A stretch of 13,877 bases of DNA from IIICB1 sp035968095 (GTDB lineage: Bacteria > Cyanobacteriota > Cyanobacteriia > Cyanobacteriales > SIO1D9), in assembly GCA_035968095.1 (NCBI GenBank), contig JAWQFW010000146.1, forward strand, positions 1-13,877, given 5' to 3'. The stretch's first letter is position 1; every line of letters begins with the position of its first letter. Made by a program: the position numbers and the translations under genes. The notes under the pieces are model-generated. The model did not search any database. It was not told where the DNA came from and saw nothing but the letters and a program-made list of their open reading frames with translations. This document shows positions 1-4,781 of the stretch, one piece after another.

Positions 1-150
1 GAAATAAACAATAATAAAAATATTCTTACTTATCAGGATTTTTTCTCACATTCTGCACGACAAGATGTAATACTAAAGCGAAACTTTCTCTCCTTTCAGG
101 CTAAAAGAGTACCTATGAGCTACTCACACTCGAACAATCAAAAGCTGTAG
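1..150 (+). CDS. Possible 3' end of an unrecognised CDS entering from the left edge
   Basis: Frame 1 is open from the first base to a TAG at 148-150, giving 49 residues that end in SYSHSNNQKL. The composition (Asn, Lys, Ser, Phe) is plausible for an AT-rich cyanobacterial gene, but I recognise no motif. The stop codon lies inside the right arm of an inverted repeat (147-156). An open frame of this length can arise by chance, and without the sequence to the left it cannot be confirmed. Confidence 0.25.
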   Translation, partial: EINNNKNILTYQDFFSHSARQDVILKRNFLSFQAKRVPMSYSHSNNQKL

Positions 151-156
151 CTCATA
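114..156. repeat. Inverted repeat with 10-bp perfect stem
   Basis: TATGAGCTAC at 114-123 is the exact reverse complement of GTAGCTCATA at 147-156, with a 23-nt loop. No T-run follows on either strand, so it is not a classical intrinsic terminator. It could be a terminator-like stem for the gene entering from the left, or a mobile-element remnant, because transposase debris lies a few hundred bases away. The stem is seen directly; the role is unknown. Confidence 0.5.
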
Positions 157-229
157 CCATTTACATAAACTAATGCTTCGGAGTGTCTTGGATGGACGAG
201 GGCTGACTCACTCGAAAAATTAGTTGAAT

Positions 230-529
230 CTAATCAAGGAAATTTCCCTCTAACATCACGCGCATCCCCAAATCGCTCATAATTGGCTTTGATGAAACAC
301 GACCGCGATCGCTAATTAAAGCAGTTACGTTACGATAACCTAACATCAGACACACTAATGTCTCTTGGTAAATGATTTTGCCAACTCGATTACGATAATA
401 AGAATAAACACCCGCCCCTTCTGGTTTACAATCAAAATCTAATATTTCTACTTTCATCTCCCCAGTTGGTGTCTCAAACCCCCCCAGACAACTCCTGTAG
501 CTGGGTTTCAAACTTGTCTCTGTCTGCAT
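230..529 (-). CDS. Small hypothetical protein, unrecognised
   Basis: The reading frame ends at TAG (230-232). I prefer the ATG at 529, which gives 99 residues; a TTG three codons upstream (538) would give 102. An in-frame stop lies shortly upstream of that TTG, so this is not the tail of a longer intact gene. The protein is soluble-looking, with no signal peptide or membrane segment, and its C-terminal half contains IYQETLVCLMLGYRN and SDLGMRVMLEGNFLD. No Shine-Dalgarno sequence is evident. I do not recognise the family. A HIP1 site (305-312) lies inside it. Because it sits beside decayed transposase and sugar transferase genes, it may itself be a fragment. Its residue composition is protein-like, but confidence is modest. 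Confidence 0.4.
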   Translation of the reverse strand: MQTETSLKPSYRSCLGGFETPTGEMKVEILDFDCKPEGAGVYSYYRNRVGKIIYQETLVCLMLGYRNVTALISDRGRVSSKPIMSDLGMRVMLEGNFLD

Positions 530-589
530 ATTCACCAATAGGTAAGACTGTAGTTAAAGCCACCCTTAACGTCTTACTATCTAATTGAT

Positions 590-605
590 GCGATCGCGCG
601 ATCGC
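590..605. repeat. Two directly abutting HIP1 octamers
   Basis: GCGATCGC occurs at 590-597 and again immediately at 598-605, making a 16-bp perfect palindrome. HIP1 is the overrepresented cyanobacterial octamer. Two others overlap at 1048-1061, and single copies lie at 305, 4488, 4689, 5082, 8056, 8406, 8645 and 8816. None was noticed in 1062-4487 or after 8823. Confidence 0.85.
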
Positions 606-620
606 CCAAATTAGCCCTGA

Positions 621-899
621 GGTTATTTTTGGGAAGAGATACCGCTTGACTTACTGGGAGTTGACGACACTCGATTTAAAGATCTTGAAAAGTGGTGGGA
701 AATCGTTTTTTCAGTTTATACGATGATTAGTTTAAATTGCCCAGCTTTGGTAGAGTTAAATGTCTCTAATCCTCCGCCGAAAACCTCACCCCAATATAGC
801 ATCCAAGATGTCAAACCTCGTCTCTGGAGTGATAAAATTAGTTGGAAAAAGACTTTAAATAATTGCCGTTTAATTCTACAACCTAAACATAGTTTTTGG
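621..899 (+). pseudogene. C-terminal remnant of a DDE-type transposase (IS4/IS701-like)
   Basis: Reading from 621 in the frame of the ATG at 723, the translation contains DDTRFKDLEKWWEIVFS, then VYTMISLNCPALVELN, then ISWKKTLNNCRLILQP. This series (D-TRF---EKWWE-V-S-YTMISL, then WK-TLNN-RLI-QP) is what I remember from the C-terminal end of cyanobacterial DDE transposases related to the IS4/IS701 groups. The frame has a TGA at 618-620, and no upstream DDE catalytic region is recognisable, so only the last 90 or so codons survive. After W59 (counting from 723), at about position 899, the frame runs into DNA that is the antisense of a sugar transferase, so the homology stops there. The open frame continuing to 1079 is therefore mostly a shadow. 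The remnant probably cannot be mobilised. Family assignment is from memory. Confidence 0.6.
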
Positions 900-1190
900 G
901 TTACTTTGGGCTTGGTTGGGGATTTGGGTTTTGAGTGTTTCGGCGTTGAGGATCATGGTGCGAAATTTGTGGAGTCGGAAGGGTTTTCCGTGGAGTCCGT
1001 AACGTTTTTGGGTAAAGATGATGGGTCCGGGGGTGTCGAGTTTGATGGCGATCGCGATCGCCGGATATACTATCGCTAAGATGATTAGTCCAATTAGGCT
1101 ACCGATAATGTCGAAAAGGCGTTTCCAAATTGAATAAGTTGAAGGATGAGGACTACAAAATTGAAAAGGTAAACTAGATACTCCATTCAT
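876..1190 (-). pseudogene. Truncated bacterial sugar transferase (undecaprenyl-phosphate glycosyl-1-phosphate transferase)
   Basis: The 104 residues from the ATG at 1190 match the start of the WcaJ/RfbP-type sugar transferase domain. They comprise a short leader, SIWKRLFDIIGSLIGLIIL with a membrane segment (KR-FD--GS is the family's opening motif), KLDTPGPIIFTQKRYG, and GKPFRLHKFRTM followed by AE. The enzyme normally attaches the first sugar phosphate to a polyprenyl carrier in exopolysaccharide synthesis. Family members of this short cyanobacterial type run to about 230-250 residues. Here the frame stops at TAG (876-878), and the DPRITRVGRFLRRTSLDE and SLVGPRP regions are absent. Homology is replaced at about 890-910 by an antisense transposase remnant, so it is very likely inactive. 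The frame is open a further 15 codons upstream to a TTG at 1235 that overlaps comFB, but the ATG 35 nt after the comFB stop is more sensible. No strong ribosome binding site is visible. Confidence 0.75.
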
Positions 1191-1225
1191 TTTTCTAATT
1201 TTGCTAGTTATTGACAAAGATGTAA

Positions 1226-1537
1226 CTAACCACAAAGAGATTGATTAGTTATTAATATTGAAGTTGGACAAATTTTCTGCTGACGTTGAGCGGCTTTGAT
1301 TCCCCAACTAACTGCTTTGATAATTAAAGGAGTCAAAGTTTCTTGAGCTTGTTGTTGTTGCCAATACAATCCTACTTCCGTAGTAGCATAAAGAGGAGGT
1401 AAGCGATTGAGAGCATAAGCAATTGCATCACTAGGGTCGATAGTTTCAATAACTTTTTTGGGGAGATTTTCTAGTTGTTGCGCTACTTCCGCCTTTACTA
1501 ATGGTTCCATTGCATTGCTGTAAGAAGATGTTCGCAT
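1226..1537 (-). CDS. comFB: ComFB family protein (late competence development; cyclic-dinucleotide receptor family)
   Basis: This 103-residue soluble protein carries the ComFB (PF10719) signature. It opens with NAMEPLVKAEVAQQLENLP and continues with DAIAYALNRLPPLYATTEVGL, then an Ala/Gln-rich helix and AVSWGIKAAQRQQ. Length and motif order suit an intact family member. Cyanobacterial ComFB-like proteins have been reported to bind cyclic di-nucleotides and to affect pili, motility and competence. Binding here is inferred from family membership. The ATG at 1537 has only a weak upstream AAGAG. The next gene on the same strand is the truncated sugar transferase, 35 nt after this stop, suggesting a former comFB-exopolysaccharide pairing. 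Upstream lies a 9-bp inverted repeat (1595-1640) that may regulate it or end the preceding gene. Confidence 0.85.
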   Translation of the reverse strand: MRTSSYSNAMEPLVKAEVAQQLENLPKKVIETIDPSDAIAYALNRLPPLYATTEVGLYWQQQQAQETLTPLIIKAVSWGIKAAQRQQKICPTSILITNQSLCG

Positions 1538-1594
1538 TGTTGTCAGTTACTCTTGAGTTGAAAAATACTTAATTTGTCTTTGGTTTGAAAGAAT

Positions 1595-1640
1595 AACCTA
1601 GTGAAATATAATAGTAATCAACATATAATCGCACTAGGTT
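1595..1640. promoter_or_regulatory. 9-bp inverted repeat in the comFB upstream region
   Basis: AACCTAGTG at 1595-1603 is the exact reverse complement of CACTAGGTT at 1632-1640. The 28-nt AT-rich centre includes TATTATAT on the minus strand. It lies 58-103 nt upstream of the comFB ATG and 41 nt past the end of the PEP-CTERM gene. It could be a two-half-site operator around a promoter, or a long-loop terminator for the upstream gene. No U-tract follows the stem in either direction. Confidence 0.4.
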
Positions 1641-1680
1641 TAAGCATCGTTTTTTCGAGTGATCGGTAAAAAGTATTAAG

Positions 1681-2553
1681 TTAGTTTTGTTCTTTTTGTC
1701 GATAGCGTTGCTGGAATTGATGAAAACCAAAACCAAAGATTAATACTGCAAAACTCAAAATACTAGATGGTTCAGGAACCTTTTCTAATTCTCCAATTCC
1801 TGCAATGATATCATTGTCACATTCAGGATCGATACTATAGACAAAGCTATCATCTGGTAGTAACGAACGGTCAACGCTAAAAGCAATTGTGTGAGAACCA
1901 TTAGCTCCAAAATGACCAAAATCAAGGTTTAAATTACTCAGGTCTGTTAAAAGGTTGACATCGCCAATTTTGGTTCCAGAACTAATAAGATTGAGAACGT
2001 GGCTTGCTTGGTCAAAATAAGGATCGTTTGCTGCTAAGTCTCCGTTTGAGGGCGTTCTTCCATTCTTACTCACATATTCATTGTATTTACTTAAGTTCTC
2101 CAATTTGATCCCGTTAGCCATAGCTAATTCTTTAGCTACAACGTTGCTATAAATACCTAATTCTGGAACACCTGACTCATTGTTAGAAGCAAATTTTATT
2201 CCAAACAAACTACCTTCTTGACTAGCTTGATTGAGAGAGTTTCCGGAAAAGTTTAGTAGCAAATCTCCCCAACTTATATGACCGTCATGAGCATAACTTG
2301 CAGGAGTTCCTGCTAAAGATAAATTAGTATTTATGGCAAAGAAAACACTATCTTTAGTTTGCTTGTATGCGGTACTATATATTTCGTACTTAGTACCTCC
2401 AATGTCGTTACCACTGATGCTGTCGTCGAAGGAATCAATTGCATAAGTCCAGTCTCCAAGCAAAGTTGCAGCTAAAGCGGTATTACTATTAGTTGAAAAA
2501 ACACAAGTGGTAGTCAGTCCTAAAATTATTGCCGAAAGAGTTCTGTTTTTCAT
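1681..2553 (-). CDS. PEP-CTERM exosortase-dependent surface protein (XDD3-like)
   Basis: The 290-residue protein has an N-terminal signal peptide (basic MKNR, hydrophobic core, likely cleavage near ALA-AT, residue 28 or 29). Its C-terminus is the classic PEP-CTERM tripartite tail: VPEPS at about 259-263, a hydrophobic stretch to about 277, then a basic end with RYRQK. Such proteins are exported, cleaved by a membrane exosortase and anchored at or released from the surface. The central region is Asn/Ser/Gly-rich. It ends in FSVDRSLLPDDSF followed by an ECDND-like cysteine motif, which resembles the XDD3 family of exosortase substrates as I recall it; that name is tentative. A good ribosome binding site (GAGGAG, 2562-2567) precedes the ATG at 2553. 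It lies 149 bp downstream of another exosortase substrate on the same strand. No exosortase is present in this window. Confidence 0.85.
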   Translation of the reverse strand: MKNRTLSAIILGLTTTCVFSTNSNTALAATLLGDWTYAIDSFDDSISGNDIGGTKYEIYSTAYKQTKDSVFFAINTNLSLAGTPASYAHDGHISWGDLLLNFSGNSLNQASQEGSLFGIKFASNNESGVPELGIYSNVVAKELAMANGIKLENLSKYNEYVSKNGRTPSNGDLAANDPYFDQASHVLNLISSGTKIGDVNLLTDLSNLNLDFGHFGANGSHTIAFSVDRSLLPDDSFVYSIDPECDNDIIAGIGELEKVPEPSSILSFAVLIFGFGFHQFQQRYRQKEQN

Positions 2554-2702
2554 TTTAATTTCTCCTCGATTAGTAGGTGAGATAACAGCGTTGCTAAAAT
2601 GTTGTAATTATGCAAATATTTCTAATTAACGAACAACGCTAAATCGAAATTTGAGCCAACAAAATGCGTAAATATCGACAATTATTATCCGGATTAGTTG
2701 AT

Positions 2703-3497
2703 TTAGTTAACCAAACGACGACGCAATCCAAATAAGCCAATTGTTCCTAATCCCAAGAGTGTTAAGGTACTAGAAGATTCGGGAACAGATGCGGTGGAAC
2801 CAACTACTTTCCAGTCGGGTCCATTGTAGTCTTCACCGAGAGTAGTAACGCGAATACCACTAATCGGGGTTTGAACTCCTAAGTCAGCTAAACTTACTCC
2901 AATTGAGCCAACTTTTTGTGCGGAATTTATTTCTAATGTATCTATATCGAAGCCAGCATATTGCCAATTTTCGGAATTGAGAGTGAATAAATTACCGATT
3001 AAGTTACCTTCGGTATCGAGAGCTTGAATATCTAGCTTACTGTTTAAACCTCTTTCCCAAAAAAACAAGTTATCGACAGCTTGGTCAAAGAATAAATTAA
3101 TTGCGGATTTTCCTGTGTCCTCGGTATCAATAATGCTGTTAAGATTAAGATTTCCTAATACTGAGGTCAAGTCTTCGTCGGTGATGTTTTCTTTCTGAAT
3201 TCCTACAGTAGCTAAATCGCCTTTGTCAGCACTCGATGCACCTACTTCTTCTTCTGTCCAGATGTCATTGCTAATAATTTCTCCTCCAGTTACTAAGGAA
3301 AAATTATTAAATACTTCTCCAGCTTCAGATTCTATTGAATTTAACCAAATATCTCCTTTTGCAGCATCATCTCCTGTGAGTGTTGAGGTAAAGTTGGTTG
3401 TAAAGTTAAAGGCGTAGGTTGGTTTGACATTGAAGAAAGTAATTGTCAAAACTATCAAGCCAATTACCCGATAAAAATTAATAATTTTTTGATTCAC
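2703..3497 (-). CDS. Exosortase-dependent surface protein, XDP2-like
   Basis: This 264-residue exported protein has a signal peptide of about 29 residues (hydrophobic core VIGLIVLTITFF, cleavage near TYA). Its body matches the XDP2-type cyanobacterial surface protein family: FNFTTNFTSTLTGDDAAKG near the mature N-terminus, NLNSIIDTEDTG, DNLFFWERGLNSKLDIQALD and YAGFDIDTLEI, and finally GIRVTTLGEDYNGPDWKVVG. The tail is a PEP-CTERM variant with VPESSS, a Leu/Gly hydrophobic segment and terminal RRR. Translation starts at GTG (3495-3497), with AGGAG at 3505-3509 deciding that start. The FWERG and NGPDWKVVG segments suggest a beta-sandwich fold, but the function is not known. It is followed on the same strand by a second exosortase substrate, and the two may be co-expressed. 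Confidence 0.85.
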   Translation of the reverse strand: MNQKIINFYRVIGLIVLTITFFNVKPTYAFNFTTNFTSTLTGDDAAKGDIWLNSIESEAGEVFNNFSLVTGGEIISNDIWTEEEVGASSADKGDLATVGIQKENITDEDLTSVLGNLNLNSIIDTEDTGKSAINLFFDQAVDNLFFWERGLNSKLDIQALDTEGNLIGNLFTLNSENWQYAGFDIDTLEINSAQKVGSIGVSLADLGVQTPISGIRVTTLGEDYNGPDWKVVGSTASVPESSSTLTLLGLGTIGLFGLRRRLVN

Positions 3498-3555
3498 TAT
3501 CTTTCTCCTAACTTAATTAAGTTTACTCTCAAGTCTAATTTTTTTTGACCTCTAA

Positions 3556-3783
3556 TTAATGATTTAAAGTAACTAGCAAGGTGATTCCTTGCATTCCGAT
3601 GATTTTTACTGTCTGACCTTTGTCAGCAGTTTCGTGATGATTAGATTGATAGAAGCGAGATGACCATGAGGTTCCGAGAAATTTGACTCTTCCTGGTGTT
3701 GTTTCGGTGATAGTTTGCTCGACAATACCGACTAGCGGTTCAGGAAAGATTTCGATTTTTGCTGGTGCAAATAAATTTCTCAT
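3556..3783 (-). CDS. Small NfeD-like OB-fold protein
   Basis: The 75-residue protein matches the stand-alone C-terminal OB-fold domain of NfeD proteins. The core is GRVKFLGTSWSSRFY, followed by a hydrophilic loop, GQTVKIIGMQGITLLV and the end. The pattern G-V---GTSW-ARF and G--V-V-G--G--L-V is the family's usual one. There is no membrane segment or serine-protease domain, so it is one of the short cyanobacterial versions. NfeD proteins usually partner stomatin/SPFH proteins, and none is encoded nearby. The ATG at 3783 has a strong GAGGAGAG ribosome binding site just upstream. A perfect 24-bp palindrome begins 33 nt upstream of the start codon and may control it. The gene ends 58 bp before the XDP2-like start on the same strand. 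Confidence 0.75.
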   Translation of the reverse strand: MRNLFAPAKIEIFPEPLVGIVEQTITETTPGRVKFLGTSWSSRFYQSNHHETADKGQTVKIIGMQGITLLVTLNH

Positions 3784-3815
3784 TTCTGACTCTCCTCAAA
3801 TTTTCTGAGAGTTGT

Positions 3816-3839
3816 CTAAATCAGGAATTCCTGATTTAG
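3816..3839. promoter_or_regulatory. Perfect 24-bp palindrome upstream of the NfeD-like gene
   Basis: The half-site CTAAATCAGGAA at 3816-3827 is followed directly by its exact reverse complement at 3828-3839, centred on GAATTC. It lies 33 nt upstream of the NfeD-like start codon and 149 nt past the end of the CAP gene, both on the minus strand. Twelve perfect base pairs with no spacer fit a dimeric repressor or activator operator. No T-run follows on either strand, which argues against a terminator. Confidence 0.6.
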
Positions 3840-3941
3840 TTGGTTGTTATTGGCTTCAGAGTTTAATAGGAAACTAGGGTGGATGGTTATGCAGTTTGTC
3901 TCAGATTTTTGGTGATTTTTTCTGGGAATCTTTTTACGAAT

Positions 3942-3955
3942 GCAAATCGATTTGC
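3942..3955. repeat. Perfect 14-bp palindrome downstream of the CAP gene
   Basis: GCAAATC at 3942-3948 is followed directly by its reverse complement GATTTGC at 3949-3955. It sits 33 nt past the CAP stop codon on the minus strand. It could be an operator or part of a transcript-end structure; no clear U-tract follows. Confidence 0.4.
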
Positions 3956-3988
3956 GACAGCTTTCATCTGGAGATAACTGAGGAAAAG

Positions 3989-4525
3989 CTAATTTCTACT
4001 TTTGCCGAAAACTTGTACCCAGTAGTAACGATAGGGAGAGGAAGGAGAAGTCACGTAACCAAAGCCAATTTCGGTATATTCACGGTTGAGAATGTTGGCG
4101 CGATGTCCGGAACTGTTCATCCAGCCTTGAATTGCTTCGGTGGGGGTTGAACGACCTGCGGAGATGTTTTCGCCAATGTAAGAATAAGAATAGCCTGTGG
4201 CTTTGACTCGATCGCCAAGAGAGGAACCGTTGGAACCTGTATGGCTGAAGAAACGATTTCTGACCATATCTTCGGCGTGACGTTGTGCGGCTTGACCGAG
4301 TTGGGGGGAAAATCTTAGTGGTGGTAAGTTTTGTCTGCGTCGCTGGGCGTTGGTAAGTTCTAGGAGTTGGCTGTCGTATTGACTGCGAGCAATGATTAGC
4401 TGTGCTGTAGTTGGTGGTAAGGTTGAGTGTGTGTTTGTTCGAGACAAAGTTGCGTTTGCGGGGATGGAAGTTAGACTGGTGGTTAGGGCGATCGCGGTTA
4501 GTTTCAGTTTGGTTGATTTAGACAT
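3989..4525 (-). CDS. Secreted CAP/SCP-domain protein (YkwD-like)
   Basis: The 178-residue protein has a signal peptide (basic N-terminus, hydrophobic AIALTTSLTS, probable cleavage after ANA near residue 26). A short linker follows, then one CAP domain (PF00188) from about residue 50 to the end. Family markers appear in order: NAQRRRQNLPPL, HAEDM with His83, RFFSHTG with His95, IGENIS with Glu119, GWMNSSGHRANIL with His141, YTEIGFGY and YYWVQVFG. These include the conserved His/Glu cluster that binds metal or ligand in CAP proteins. Bacterial members are secreted, and their activities are mostly unproven. The length suits a single-domain bacterial CAP protein. The ATG at 4525 has a weak GAGAAG upstream. 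The divergent gene begins 249 bp away, and the shared region carries a direct repeat whose left copy starts 24 nt upstream of this start. Confidence 0.9.
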   Translation of the reverse strand: MSKSTKLKLTAIALTTSLTSIPANATLSRTNTHSTLPPTTAQLIIARSQYDSQLLELTNAQRRRQNLPPLRFSPQLGQAAQRHAEDMVRNRFFSHTGSNGSSLGDRVKATGYSYSYIGENISAGRSTPTEAIQGWMNSSGHRANILNREYTEIGFGYVTSPSSPYRYYWVQVFGKSRN

Positions 4526-4548
4526 CTTACTTCTCGGTGTTTGGTTGG

Positions 4549-4586
4549 AGAGCCTTTCATTTTCAAACTTTGAGTAGCTATTCTTT
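4549..4586. repeat. Imperfect direct repeat, left copy
   Basis: This 38-bp copy aligns with 4742-4781. The shared blocks, in order, are AGAGCCT, TTCA, TTTTCAAAC, AGTAGCTAT and CTTT, with two single-base indels. About 33 of 38 aligned bases match. A four-base block between TTTTCAAAC and AGTAGCTAT differs completely (TTTG here, AAAC in the other copy). It lies just upstream of the CAP gene. Confidence 0.6.
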
Positions 4587-4609
4587 AGATAGAGATAACA
4601 ACGAGTAGC

Positions 4610-4712
4610 TGATGCAGTTGGGGATTTTAATCGAGGCGGAAATTTGTTGTCATAGGGGCTGGGAAAGGCGATTAGGCAAAGCCTAGCGGCGATCGCGCGA
4701 GAAACTGCATCA
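4610..4712. repeat. 10-bp inverted repeat enclosing a HIP1 site and a small hairpin
   Basis: TGATGCAGTT at 4610-4619 is the exact reverse complement of AACTGCATCA at 4703-4712. Between them are a TAGGC-AAA-GCCTA hairpin (4673-4685) and a HIP1 octamer (4689-4696). The unit lies between the two copies of the 38/40-bp direct repeat in the divergent intergenic region. It may be a small non-autonomous element or a regulatory region. No open frame of note lies here. Confidence 0.45.
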
Positions 4713-4741
4713 CCTCGGTAAGTAAATTCCTATCAATATCT

Positions 4742-4781
4742 AGAGCCTATTCAATTTTCAAACAAACAGTAGCTATGCTTT
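4742..4781. repeat. Imperfect direct repeat, right copy, covering the start codon of the 499-residue gene
   Basis: This is the second copy of the repeat at 4549-4586. It covers positions -33 to +7 relative to the ATG at 4775. The start codon itself lies in the repeat (AGTAGCTAT then G); the other copy reads ATT there, so it cannot serve as a start. No Shine-Dalgarno sequence is visible in either copy. Confidence 0.55.

Noticed and set aside
900..1079. Plus-strand continuation of the transposase frame past W59
   Set aside because: It is antisense to clear sugar transferase coding sequence with family motifs; transposase similarity ends at about 899.
208..1662. 12-bp inverted match TCACTCGAAAAA (208-219) and its complement (1651-1662), considered as element termini
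   Set aside because: Several 12-bp matches are expected by chance in 14 kb on both strands, the arms do not extend, and nothing else marks these positions as ends.
2587..2640. 7-bp inverted repeat AGCGTTG / CAACGCT between the two exosortase-substrate genes
   Set aside because: Too short, with a long loop and no T-run; compatible with chance.
3896..4150. Plus-strand 84-codon ORF overlapping the CAP gene end
   Set aside because: Most of it is antisense to the conserved CAP motifs GHRANIL and YWVQVFG.
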